The translations under genes and the position numbers were made by a program. The notes beneath the pieces were generated by a model. That model did not search any database. It was not told the origin of the DNA and worked only from the letters and a program-made list of their open reading frames with translations. Below are positions 53,249 through 61,399 of a stretch of 64,000 bases of DNA, piece by piece. Each line of letters starts with the position of its first letter. Position 1 is the stretch's first letter. Origin of the DNA: Bradyrhizobium sp. AZCC 2262 (GTDB lineage: Bacteria > Pseudomonadota > Alphaproteobacteria > Rhizobiales > Xanthobacteraceae); NCBI RefSeq assembly GCF_036924535.1, contig NZ_JAZHRT010000001.1, forward strand, positions 496,001 through 560,000, read 5' to 3'.

Positions 53249-53962
53249 ATGACGTCCTTGAGCGAGAGTGCGACCACAACCGAGACGGTCGTGATTCCCG
53301 GTGAACTCAAGTTGAGCAACCCGGTCCCTCCGCCCATCACGGTGCCTTTGCCGATCGTCGCTTGGCCGCACGGGCCCAAGAATTTCTGGCTCGGCCTGCT
53401 TAGCTTTCTGATCGGCGCGTTGTCTGGCATTTTGTCTGTGGCGATCTTGCTTGGTACATCGGGCGTAAGCCTCTCCCTGTTGGATGGCGTTATCTTCCTC
53501 GTGGTCCTGCCCCTTTCGCTGTTCACGGGTGTAAGCTTTACGGGGGCGGCGCTTACCTGCTGGTGGGATGCGATACGTAACGGTCCCGTCCTTGAGATCA
53601 CCGCCGAAGGCTTGCGCGACCATCGCTCCGGCCTTTCGGTGCCCTGGTCGGCAGTGCGTTGTGCCAGAATGCTTAGCCGAGCGCTCAGTGTTGACCTACA
53701 GCTTTCAGGCCCCGTGACGAACTGGCAGAATCCGTTCCGAGTAGGGGTCCTATTCCATCGTTATCGCCCGAAGCCGGATCACGTGATTGTCTCCATCGCC
53801 AATCTCGATGTGCGGGTACATATCTTCGCCTATGCGATCTTCACCCTGACACAGCAGAACGGCGGCGAGGTGATCAGCAAGATGCCCAGCGGCGTTGAGA
53901 TGTATCCCAGGCTGATCGCGCGGGGCGGGCCTGTGAATGTCCCTTCGTCTCCGGCGGGATGA
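53249..53962 (+). CDS. Hypothetical protein with two membrane segments
   Basis: The product is 237 residues from ATG at 53249; a GTG at 53237 is also possible. A polar N-terminus is followed by two hydrophobic segments (LGLLSFLIGALSGILSVAIL and LLDGVIFLVVLPLSLFTGVS), then a soluble C-terminal domain. The segment PVLEITAEGLRDHRSGLSVP, followed by WSAVRCARM, is of the kind seen in STM3941-like proteins, whose role is unknown. It lies after the DUF5107 gene in the dcw insertion. No partner is clear. The 280-bp gap before it holds no gene that I can support. Confidence 0.65.
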   Translation: MTSLSESATTTETVVIPGELKLSNPVPPPITVPLPIVAWPHGPKNFWLGLLSFLIGALSGILSVAILLGTSGVSLSLLDGVIFLVVLPLSLFTGVSFTGAALTCWWDAIRNGPVLEITAEGLRDHRSGLSVPWSAVRCARMLSRALSVDLQLSGPVTNWQNPFRVGVLFHRYRPKPDHVIVSIANLDVRVHIFAYAIFTLTQQNGGEVISKMPSGVEMYPRLIARGGPVNVPSSPAG

Positions 53963-53979
53963 CGTCCCAATCTAATTTG

Positions 53980-53994
53980 TTACCTTCTCATTAA
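53980..53994. promoter_or_regulatory. CtrA-like box upstream of ftsW
   Basis: TTAC-N7-TTAA, followed by CC, is one mismatch from TTAA-N7-TTAA and lies 61 bp before the ftsW start. The TTAACC half-site is intact. Its position between the inserted genes and ftsW would let the downstream dcw genes be transcribed from here. Confidence 0.4.
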
Positions 53995-54054
53995 CCCCCC
54001 ATAAACCATCCTGCGCCACCAATGGGCGCTACCTCTGCCATTTTGGGGACGCCC

Positions 54055-55206
54055 ATGCTCCACCGTGACCAACGCACGCCGTTTTCGGACTGGTGGTGGA
54101 CCGTGGATAAGCTGCTGCTCGGCGCGATCATGGCGCTGATGCTGGGCGGCGTGATCCTGTCGCTGGCGGCGAGCCCGCCGGTAGCGACGCGGATCGGGCT
54201 CGATCCCTTCCATTTCTTCGGCCGGCACGTGCTGTTCCTGCTGCCGTCCTTCATGGTGCTGATCGCGGTATCGTTCCTGTCGCCGAAGCAGATCCGCCGC
54301 CTCGCGCTGCTGGTCTTCGTGGTGAGCATTCTTTTGATCGTGGCGACGCTTGTCTTCGGCGCCGAAGTGAAGGGCTCGCGGCGCTGGATCACGTTGCTTG
54401 GCGTCAACATCCAGGCCTCCGAATCCGCAAAGCCCGCCTTTGTCGTGATGGCGGCGTGGCTGTTTGCGGAATCAACCAAGCGGCCGGAAATGCCGGCGAC
54501 GTCGATGGCGATCGTGCTGCTGCTGACGCTGGTGGCGCTCCTGGTGATGGAGCCGGATTTCGGCCAGACCATGCTGATCCTGATGGTGTGGGGCGCGCTG
54601 TTCTTCATCGCAGGCATGCGGATGGTCTGGGTGGCCGGCCTTGCTGGCGTCGCGGGCCTCGGTTTGTTCGGCGCGTATCTTCTGGTCCCGCACGTCGCGG
54701 GCCGTATCAAGCGCTTCATGAACCCGGCCTCCGGCGACACCTTTCAGGTCGACATGGCGATGGAGGCATTCTGGAACGGCGGCTGGTTTGGCCTCGGACC
54801 CGGCGAGGGGATTGCAAAACGCAGCCTGCCGGACAGCCATACCGACTTCGTGTTCGCGGTGGCGGCCGAAGAGTTCGGCATCATCCTGTGCCTGGCGCTG
54901 CTTTCGCTGTTCGCCTTCGTCGTGATCCGGACGCTGACGCGCGCCTATTCGAACGAGGATATGTTCGCGCGCTTTGCGGCGTCGGGGCTTGCGATCCTGT
55001 TCGGCGTACAGGCCGCGATCAACATGGCGGTCAATCTGCAACTGATTCCCGCCAAGGGCATGACGCTGCCCTTCATCTCCTATGGCGGCTCGTCGATCAT
55101 CTCGCTGGCCTATGGCGTCGGCATGATGCTGGCGCTGACGCGGCAGCGTCCCCGTACCGAAGTGGAATCGATGAACGCGGCCGGCGTGTCGCGCGGGTAT
55201 GCGTAG
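54055..55206 (+). CDS. ftsW: Septal peptidoglycan polymerase FtsW
   Basis: The start at 54055 (MLHRDQRTPFSDWWWTVDKL) is preferred over 54022 because GGGGAC lies upstream. The 383-residue SEDS protein has ten membrane helices. Conserved segments are EVKGSRRWITLLGVNIQASE, LLVMEPDFGQTMLILMVWGA (catalytic Asp region), SLPDSHTDFVFAVAAEEFG and LPFISYGGSSIISLAYGVGM. It polymerises glycan strands from lipid II at the septum in complex with FtsI. A CtrA-like box lies close upstream. Confidence 0.94.
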   Translation: MLHRDQRTPFSDWWWTVDKLLLGAIMALMLGGVILSLAASPPVATRIGLDPFHFFGRHVLFLLPSFMVLIAVSFLSPKQIRRLALLVFVVSILLIVATLVFGAEVKGSRRWITLLGVNIQASESAKPAFVVMAAWLFAESTKRPEMPATSMAIVLLLTLVALLVMEPDFGQTMLILMVWGALFFIAGMRMVWVAGLAGVAGLGLFGAYLLVPHVAGRIKRFMNPASGDTFQVDMAMEAFWNGGWFGLGPGEGIAKRSLPDSHTDFVFAVAAEEFGIILCLALLSLFAFVVIRTLTRAYSNEDMFARFAASGLAILFGVQAAINMAVNLQLIPAKGMTLPFISYGGSSIISLAYGVGMMLALTRQRPRTEVESMNAAGVSRGYA

Positions 55207-55300
55207 ACATCGATTCTGACGGAATCAGAACCAGGCTCTGTCGCTTTTTTGACGCGTTTCTTGACGCGAACCGGTATCCGCTTCGCTCGAAACGCCATGG
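55206..55300. repeat. Dispersed repeat family A, copy 4
   Basis: It contains the hairpin GATTCTGACGGAATCAGAACC, TTTTTTGACGCGTTTCTT and GACGCGAACCGGTATCCGCT, ending CTCGAAACGCC. It begins at the ftsW stop codon, within the dcw transcript upstream of murG. Confidence 0.75.
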
Positions 55301-55337
55301 GGCGTGACTAGCGCCGCCGCGTCGGCTATTTGAAATC

Positions 55338-56438
55338 ATGGACAACGCGCCTCTCATTCTACTCGCCGCGGGCGGCACCGGCGGTCATCTGTTTCCCGCC
55401 GAAGCACTCGGCGTCGAGCTCATCAAACGCGGCCTGCGTGTGCGTCTCGCCACCGACGCCCGCGCACTGCGCTACAGTGGTCTGTTCACCAGGGACAATA
55501 TCGACGTGGTGCCGAGCGAGACCGTGCGCGGCCGTTCGCTGATGTCGCTTTTGCGCACCGCTTACATGCTCGGTTACGGCACGCTGGTTGCCGCCAGGCT
55601 GGTGCGGCGGCTAAAACCTGCTGCCGTGGTCGGCTTTGGCGGCTATCCGACGCTGCCGCCGCTGATGGCGGCAAGGCTGCTCGGCGTGCCCGGCATCATT
55701 CACGACGCCAATGCCGTGCTCGGTCGCGCCAACCGCTTTCTCTCTCGCCGCGTCAACGCAATTGCCACCTCGCTGCCGGGCGTGCTCGATCGCGATCCCG
55801 ATCTCGCGGGCAAGACGGTGACCGTCGGCACGCCGATGCGGCCCGCGATCCTCACTGCCGCCGCCGTGCCGTTCGCATCTCCCGAGCCGAACGGGCCGCT
55901 GCGCCTGCTGGTGGTCGGCGGCAGCCAGGGCGCGCGGGTCATGAGCGATATCGTGCCGGGCGCAATCGAAAAGCTGGAGCCGATGCTGTGGAGTCGCCTG
56001 ATTCTGACTCAGCAGGTGCGCAAGGAAGACATGGGGCGGGTGCGCTCGATCTATGAGCGGCGCAGGATCAATGCCGAACTTGCGCCGTTCTTCAGCGACC
56101 TGCCGGCGCGGCTGGCATCCAGCCATCTCGTGATCTCGCGCTCCGGCGCCGGCACGGTGGCGGAACTCGCCGCGATCGGCCGACCCTCGATCCTGGTGCC
56201 GTTGCCCGGCGCGATCGACCAGGACCAGTTCGCCAATGCCGGCGTGCTGGCCCAAGTGGACGGGGCTTTACGAATTCCGCAGGCCGAATTCACGTCCGAC
56301 CGGCTGGCAGCGGAAATCTCCGCTCTTGCCGCCGAACCCACGCGGCTGACCGCGATGGCATCAGCCGCCCGCAGGGTGGGCCGGCTCGACGCCGCCGAAC
56401 GGCTGGCCGATCTGGTGATGAAAACCGCCGGAATCTGA
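55338..56438 (+). CDS. murG: UDP-GlcNAc:lipid I transferase MurG
   Basis: The 366-residue GT-B glycosyltransferase makes lipid II at the inner membrane face. It shows the N-terminal glycine-rich loop LLAAGGTGGHLFPAEALGVE, the segments AAVVGFGGYPTLPPLMAARL and IIHDANAVLGRANRFLS, and the C-domain loop VVGGSQGARVMSDIVP, with SRSGAGTVAELAAIGRPSIL for UDP-GlcNAc binding. The start has no clear ribosome binding site, and expression may depend on coupling to the upstream transcript. Confidence 0.95.
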   Translation: MDNAPLILLAAGGTGGHLFPAEALGVELIKRGLRVRLATDARALRYSGLFTRDNIDVVPSETVRGRSLMSLLRTAYMLGYGTLVAARLVRRLKPAAVVGFGGYPTLPPLMAARLLGVPGIIHDANAVLGRANRFLSRRVNAIATSLPGVLDRDPDLAGKTVTVGTPMRPAILTAAAVPFASPEPNGPLRLLVVGGSQGARVMSDIVPGAIEKLEPMLWSRLILTQQVRKEDMGRVRSIYERRRINAELAPFFSDLPARLASSHLVISRSGAGTVAELAAIGRPSILVPLPGAIDQDQFANAGVLAQVDGALRIPQAEFTSDRLAAEISALAAEPTRLTAMASAARRVGRLDAAERLADLVMKTAGI

Positions 56439-56446
56439 CGCCTGCG

Positions 56447-56641
56447 TCATTCCGGACAGGACGCGAAGCGGACTGATCCGGAATCTCGAGATTCCGGGTT
56501 CGATGCTGGCGCATCGCCCCGGAATGACGAAAAAGCCCCTTGTCATGCCACGCGAAAGCGGGGCATCCAGTACGCTGCGGCGCCTGATTTGTGCCTCGGC
56601 TTCGCGGAGTACTGGATCATCCGCTTTTCGCGGATGATGAC
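56447..56641. repeat. Repeat family C copy 3, and a second palindromic element (family D)
   Basis: Copy 3 of family C lies at 56447-56528 (CATTCCGGACAGG... to CCCCGGAATGAC). Directly after it, 56541-56641 holds a different element, starting TGTCATGCCACGCGAAAGCG, with inverted ATCCAGTAC (56565-56573) and GTACTGGAT (56609-56617). Both lie between murG and murC. Confidence 0.75.
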
Positions 56642-56657
56642 GATTTAAGGATGCTTC

Positions 56658-58061
56658 ATGAGACTGCCGCGCGAGATTGGACCCATTCACTTCGTCGGGA
56701 TCGGTGGTATCGGCATGAGCGGCATCGCCGAGGTGCTGGTCAATCTCGGTTACACCGTGCAGGGCTCTGACGCCTCCGAGAGCGGCAATGTCGCGCGGCT
56801 GCGCGACAAGGGCGTCAAGGTCTCGGTCGGCCACAAGGCCGAGAATGTCGACGGCGCCGACGTGGTCGTGGTCTCGACCGCGATCAAGCGCGACAATCCC
56901 GAATTGGTGGCGGCGCGCGCGCAGCGTATTCCGGTGGTGCGCCGGGCCGAAATGCTGGCCGAACTGATGCGGCTGAAAAGCTGCGTCGCGATTGCCGGCA
57001 CCCATGGCAAGACCACCACGACGACGATGGTGGCGACGCTGCTCGATGCCGGCGGTCTCGATCCGACCGTGATCAATGGCGGTATCATCAATGCCTATGG
57101 TTCCAACGCGCGGCTGGGCGCGGGCGACTGGATGGTGGTCGAGGCGGACGAGAGCGACGGCACGTTCCTGAAGCTGCCGTCCGATGTCGTGATCGTCACC
57201 AACATCGATCCCGAACATCTCGATCACTTCAAGACGTTCGAGGCGATCCAGGAAGCATTCCGCAATTTCGTCGAGAACGTGCCGTTCTACGGCTTTGCCG
57301 TGATGTGCACCGATCATCCCGTGGTGCAGACCCTCGTCGGCAAGATCGAGGACCGCCGCATCATCACCTATGGCGAGAACCCGCAGGCCGACGTACGTCT
57401 GGTCGACCTGACGCCGACCGGCGGTGGCTCGACATTCAAGGTCGTGTTCCGCAACCGCAAGACCGACGCCACGCACGAGATATCAGACATCATGCTGCCG
57501 ATGCCGGGCCGGCATAACGCGTCGAATGCGACGGCGGCGATCGCGGTGGCGCATGAGCTCGGCATGTCCGACGAGGCGATCCGAAAGGCGATCGCAGGTT
57601 TTGGTGGCGTCAAGCGGCGCTTCACCCGGACCGGCGAGTGGAACGGCGTTACCGTGATCGACGATTACGGCCATCACCCGGTCGAGATAGCCGCCGTCCT
57701 TAAAGCGGCGCGTGAATCCACCAACGGCAAGGTCGTTGCCGTGGTGCAGCCGCACCGCTTCACCCGCCTGCAATCGCTGTTCGAGGAATTCTGCACCTGC
57801 TTCAATGATGCCGATGCGGTCGTGGTCGCCGAGGTCTATCCGGCCGGCGAGGCGCCGATCGAAGGCATCGACCGCGATCATTTTGTCACGGGCCTGCGCG
57901 CCCACGGCCATCGCGAGGTGATCCCACTACCGAACGCGGGCGAACTCGCCAAGGTGGTTCACGGCCTCGCCGGTCCCGGCGATCTCGTCGTCTGCCTGGG
58001 GGCCGGCAATATCACGCAATGGGCCTACGCCTTGCCCGGCGAACTGAAGGCGTTGGGTTAG
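56658..58061 (+). CDS. murC: UDP-MurNAc:L-alanine ligase
   Basis: The 467-residue ligase adds L-alanine to UDP-MurNAc, the first amino acid of the stem peptide. Landmarks are the N-domain [20 protein letters not shown], the P-loop [20 protein letters not shown] at about 111-130, [20 protein letters not shown] with [10 protein letters not shown], and the C-domain [20 protein letters not shown]. The ATG at 56658 begins [13 protein letters not shown]. murB starts 2 bp after its stop, so translation of the two is probably coupled. Confidence 0.95.
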   Translation: MRLPREIGPIHFVGIGGIGMSGIAEVLVNLGYTVQGSDASESGNVARLRDKGVKVSVGHKAENVDGADVVVVSTAIKRDNPELVAARAQRIPVVRRAEMLAELMRLKSCVAIAGTHGKTTTTTMVATLLDAGGLDPTVINGGIINAYGSNARLGAGDWMVVEADESDGTFLKLPSDVVIVTNIDPEHLDHFKTFEAIQEAFRNFVENVPFYGFAVMCTDHPVVQTLVGKIEDRRIITYGENPQADVRLVDLTPTGGGSTFKVVFRNRKTDATHEISDIMLPMPGRHNASNATAAIAVAHELGMSDEAIRKAIAGFGGVKRRFTRTGEWNGVTVIDDYGHHPVEIAAVLKAARESTNGKVVAVVQPHRFTRLQSLFEEFCTCFNDADAVVVAEVYPAGEAPIEGIDRDHFVTGLRAHGHREVIPLPNAGELAKVVHGLAGPGDLVVCLGAGNITQWAYALPGELKALG

Positions 58062-58063
58062 CC

Positions 58064-58984
58064 GTGACCTTCCCCGACATCACGCCCGACCTCAAAGCCG
58101 CCATGCCGCAGTTGCGCGGGCGGCTGCTGGCGAATCAGTCGCTGGCGGAGTTGACGTGGTTTCGCGTCGGCGGGCCGGCGCAGGTGCTGTTCACGCCGGC
58201 GGATGAGGACGATCTTGCGTACTTCTTAAAGTTGCTTCCGAAGGAACTACCGGTCTATGTCGTTGGTGTCGGCTCCAACCTGATCGTGCGCGACGGCGGC
58301 ATGGAAGGCGTGGTGATCCGCCTGTCGCCGCGGGCGTTTGGTGAGACCTTGGCTTCCGGCGATATCGTCAGCGCGGGCACGGCCGCGCTCGACAAGCGCG
58401 TGGCGGAGACCGCGTCAGCCGCCAATATCGGCGGCATGGAATTCTTCTTCGGCATCCCCGGCACCATCGGCGGCGCGCTGCGGATGAATGCCGGCGCCAA
58501 TGGCAGCGAGACCAAGGACGTGCTGGTCGAAGCAACCGGCATCGGCCGCGACGGCACCAAACATGTCTTTGGCAATGCCGACATGAAGTTCGTCTATCGC
58601 AACAGCGGCGTCGACGCTTCGGTCATTTTCACCTCGGCGCGCTTTCGCGGCGCGATCGCGGATCCTGAAACCATTCGCGCGCGGATGAATGAGGTGCAGA
58701 CCCACCGCGAAACCGCTCAGCCGATTCGCGAAAAGACCGGAGGATCGACCTTCAAGAATCCGCCCGGCAACAGCGCCTGGAAACTGATCGACGCCGCCGG
58801 CTGCCGCGGCTTGCGTGTCGGTGGCGCGCAGGTCTCGGAAATGCACTGCAATTTCCTCATCAACACCGGTAACGCTACCGGCCATGATATTGAAACGCTG
58901 GGTGAAACCGTGCGGGAGCGGGTTAAAGCGAATTCTGGAATCGAGCTACACTGGGAAATCAAGCGGATCGGGATTCCGGTCTAA
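58064..58984 (+). CDS. murB: UDP-N-acetylenolpyruvylglucosamine reductase
   Basis: I take a GTG start at 58064, 2 bp after murC, giving 306 residues ([20 protein letters not shown]). The FAD-dependent reductase forms UDP-MurNAc from the enolpyruvyl precursor. Visible blocks are [58 protein letters not shown] and the C-terminal [20 protein letters not shown], plus [20 protein letters not shown]. Together these give a complete FAD and substrate site. Placing murB after murC is typical of alphaproteobacteria. Confidence 0.94.
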   Translation: MTFPDITPDLKAAMPQLRGRLLANQSLAELTWFRVGGPAQVLFTPADEDDLAYFLKLLPKELPVYVVGVGSNLIVRDGGMEGVVIRLSPRAFGETLASGDIVSAGTAALDKRVAETASAANIGGMEFFFGIPGTIGGALRMNAGANGSETKDVLVEATGIGRDGTKHVFGNADMKFVYRNSGVDASVIFTSARFRGAIADPETIRARMNEVQTHRETAQPIREKTGGSTFKNPPGNSAWKLIDAAGCRGLRVGGAQVSEMHCNFLINTGNATGHDIETLGETVRERVKANSGIELHWEIKRIGIPV

Positions 58985-58986
58985 TC

Positions 58987-59088
58987 GTCATTCCGGGATG
59001 CTCCGTAGGAGCAGACCTCAGATGCGCAATTGCGCATCGGGGAATCTCGAGATTCCGGGTTCGATGCTTCGCATCGCCCCGGAATGAC
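58987..59088. repeat. Dispersed repeat family C, copy 4
   Basis: It starts GTCATTCCGGGATGCTCCGT, contains GATGCGCAATTGCGCATC and ends ATCGCCCCGGAATGAC. It is the most complete copy of the family and fills the murB-ddl gap. Confidence 0.85.
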
Positions 59089-59111
59089 AAAATTGCGAGG
59101 CAGCAAGGCTG

Positions 59112-60104
59112 ATGCGGACGACCATTCTCTTCGGCGGCACCAACAAGGAGCGGCTGGTCTCGGTCGCGAGCGCGCAGGCGCTGCATCGCGCCTTGCCCGA
59201 CGCCGACCTCTGGTTCTGGGACGTTGCCGATACCGTGCATGAGGTCGCGTCGCAGAAACTGCTCGGGCATTCGCGTCCCTTCGAGGATGAATTCAAACCC
59301 GGCAACCGCGGCCTGCCGTTCGAAGCCGCGCTCGACAAGGCGAAGTCCGAGGACCGCGTGCTGGTGCTCGGCCTGCACGGCGGCCGGGCCGAGAACGGCG
59401 AACTGCAGGCGATGTGCGAACTGCGCGGCATTCCCTTCACCGGCTCCGGCTCGGCGTCGTCGAACCTCGCCTTCGACAAGGCCGCGGCGAAACGGTTTGC
59501 GGCGATTGCAGGTGTCGCGGCCCCAGCCGACGTAGCTCTGGAGAACCTTGATGCGGCGTTTGCCGAATACGGCAGGCTGATCGCAAAGCCGGCGCGAGAC
59601 GGATCGAGCTATGGCCTGATCTTTGTCAATGCGAAGCAGGACCTCGTCGCGGTCCGCAACGCCGCCAGGACCGAAGAATATCTGATCGAGCCGTTCGTCG
59701 CGGGCGTGGAAGCAACCTGCGGCGTGCTGGAGCAATCGGATGGCGCGTTGATGTCGCTTCCGCCGATCGAGATTGTCCCGGGCGAGGGCGCCTTCGACTA
59801 CGCGGCCAAATATCTGCTCAAATCGACTCAGGAAATCTGCCCGGGGCGCTTTTCTCCGGAAATTGCTGCGCAACTGAAGGATCAGGCGCTGCGGGCGCAC
59901 AAAGCGTTGTCCTGCAGCGGCTATTCCCGGACCGACTTCATCGTCTCGGCGAAGGGGCTGGTTTATCTGGAAACCAACACGCTGCCGGGCCTGACCGCGG
60001 CATCGCTCTACCCGAAGGCGCTCAAGGCGCAGGGGATCGAATTCCCGGATTTTCTGCGCGACCAGATCGCGCTCGCCGAACGGCGCAGCCGGGAACGGGT
60101 TTGA
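59112..60104 (+). CDS. ddl: D-alanine-D-alanine ligase (divergent)
   Basis: The 330-residue ATP-grasp ligase joins two D-alanines for the pentapeptide. The N-terminal loop is unusual: ILFGGTNKERLVSVASAQAL replaces the standard GGxSxEhxVS pattern, and LGLHGGRAENGELQAMCELR replaces the HGxxGEDG loop. The rest fits, with SGSASSNLAFDKAAAKRFAA, IAKPARDGSSYGLIFVN and the C-terminal SGYSRTDFIVSAKGLVYLET plus NTLPGLTAASLYPKALKAQG. Its place between murB and ftsQ supports the Ddl call. It may bind substrate slightly differently from standard DdlB. Confidence 0.88.
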   Translation: MRTTILFGGTNKERLVSVASAQALHRALPDADLWFWDVADTVHEVASQKLLGHSRPFEDEFKPGNRGLPFEAALDKAKSEDRVLVLGLHGGRAENGELQAMCELRGIPFTGSGSASSNLAFDKAAAKRFAAIAGVAAPADVALENLDAAFAEYGRLIAKPARDGSSYGLIFVNAKQDLVAVRNAARTEEYLIEPFVAGVEATCGVLEQSDGALMSLPPIEIVPGEGAFDYAAKYLLKSTQEICPGRFSPEIAAQLKDQALRAHKALSCSGYSRTDFIVSAKGLVYLETNTLPGLTAASLYPKALKAQGIEFPDFLRDQIALAERRSRERV

Positions 60105-60120
60105 CCGGCCGGTCGGGCCG

Positions 60121-60135
60121 TTAACAGGCCGTTAA
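60121..60135. promoter_or_regulatory. Perfect CtrA box upstream of ftsQ
   Basis: TTAACAGGCCGTTAA is an exact match to TTAA-N7-TTAA, the binding site of the alphaproteobacterial cell-cycle regulator CtrA. It starts 17 bases after the ddl stop and lies 278 bp before the ftsQ start. In Caulobacter the ftsQA promoter region is a CtrA target, so the position is meaningful. Confidence 0.75.
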
Positions 60136-60412
60136 CCCGGAACTAACCTCGCCACGAGAATTATTGCTAAAATCCTAAGAATTGTCCGGCAAACCACTCA
60201 AAAGACGCACCAAAGCGCGTCCGCAGCCCCCCGAATTTACACTTTGTTTACCAGGAAGAACGAAGGTTAACGCTGGCGGCGCATGTGGCGCTTGGCTGCC
60301 GGGGCGTGCGCTGTTCCGACTTCAGATCAGCACTTCCGGCACGGCCGAGACGTCATCTGAGCCAGGACTCGCAAAAAAGCTTGCGGGAACAACACTTGGA
60401 CAGGCTCGTGCA

Positions 60413-61399
60413 ATGGATGGTGCAGGACGCCTCGCTCGGTCGGTGAGATCGCTGGGGCCCCAAGCTGACCTGAAGGCGGCCGCTATTGGAGCGGTCGTGC
60501 TGCTGCGCGAGCGGCTGGGCCGTCGCGCCCGCGTGCCGGCCAGACCCGTGATCGATCGCGAGCCGACGAATCGCCTGGTCCTGCTGGTCGAACGTTACCT
60601 TCCGAACCGCGCAGGCGTCGCCTTGACCGTGCTGATGCTGCTCGGCAGTGCCGGCTTTGGCATCGTCAAGGGCGGTCACTTCGACGCATTTATGGCCGCG
60701 GTCAGCGATACCCGCAACGCGCTGGCCAATTCGGCCGGCTTCCGCATCACCACCGTCGCCATCAACGGCCGCAAGCATTTGAGCCAGGACGAGGTGCTCG
60801 CGGTCGGCGGCGTCAATGGCCGCTCCTCGCTGTTGTTTCTCGACGCCGCCACCGTGCGCGACAGGCTGAAGGCCAATCCGTGGATCGCAGATGCGACCAT
60901 CCTGAAACTTTATCCCGGTCAACTGCAGATCGACATTGTCGAGCGTACGGCGTTCGCGCTGTGGCAGCAGGACGGCCGGCTGTCCGTGATATCGGATGAC
61001 GGTGTGGTGCTGGAGCCCTATGTGTCGCGCCGTTTCACGGCGTTGCCGCTGGTGGTGGGCAAGGGCGCCGACGTCAAGGCCCGCGACTTCCTTGCCCTTC
61101 TGGACCGCTATCCGCAGGTTCGCTCAGCGACCAAGGCTGCGATCTTCGTCGGCGAACGGCGCTGGAATTTGCGGCTGAAGGACGGCCTTGACATCCGCCT
61201 GCCGGAAAACGACGTCGGCAATGCGCTTGCCATGTTGAGCAAGCTCGACAAGGAGGACCGGCTGTTCTCGCGCGACATCGTCGCCATCGACATGCGCCTG
61301 CCGGACCGGTTCACGGTGCAATTGTCGGAGGACGCGGCCAAGGCCCGCGAAGAACTGTTCAAGGACAAGAAACCCAAGAAAAAGGCCGGTGACGCATGA
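60413..61399 (+). CDS. ftsQ: Cell division protein FtsQ
   Basis: I choose ATG at 60413 (MDGAGRLARSVRSLGPQADL), giving 328 residues; an in-frame TTG at 60182 would add 77 residues of poor character. A basic cytoplasmic N-terminus leads to a membrane helix (VALTVLMLLGSAGFGIVKGG), then the POTRA domain (ITTVAINGRKHLSQDEVLAV, LKANPWIADATILKLYPGQL) and the FtsQ beta domain (VERTAFALWQQDGRLSVISD). It recruits FtsL and FtsB to the septum. Its last bases overlap the ftsA start as ATGA. The long 5' region contains the CtrA box. Confidence 0.92.
   Translation: MDGAGRLARSVRSLGPQADLKAAAIGAVVLLRERLGRRARVPARPVIDREPTNRLVLLVERYLPNRAGVALTVLMLLGSAGFGIVKGGHFDAFMAAVSDTRNALANSAGFRITTVAINGRKHLSQDEVLAVGGVNGRSSLLFLDAATVRDRLKANPWIADATILKLYPGQLQIDIVERTAFALWQQDGRLSVISDDGVVLEPYVSRRFTALPLVVGKGADVKARDFLALLDRYPQVRSATKAAIFVGERRWNLRLKDGLDIRLPENDVGNALAMLSKLDKEDRLFSRDIVAIDMRLPDRFTVQLSEDAAKAREELFKDKKPKKKAGDA

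Noticed and set aside
60182..60412. 77-residue upstream extension of ftsQ from a TTG
   Set aside because: Composition is unlike FtsQ, no ribosome binding site is seen, and the region fits a promoter with the CtrA box nearby.
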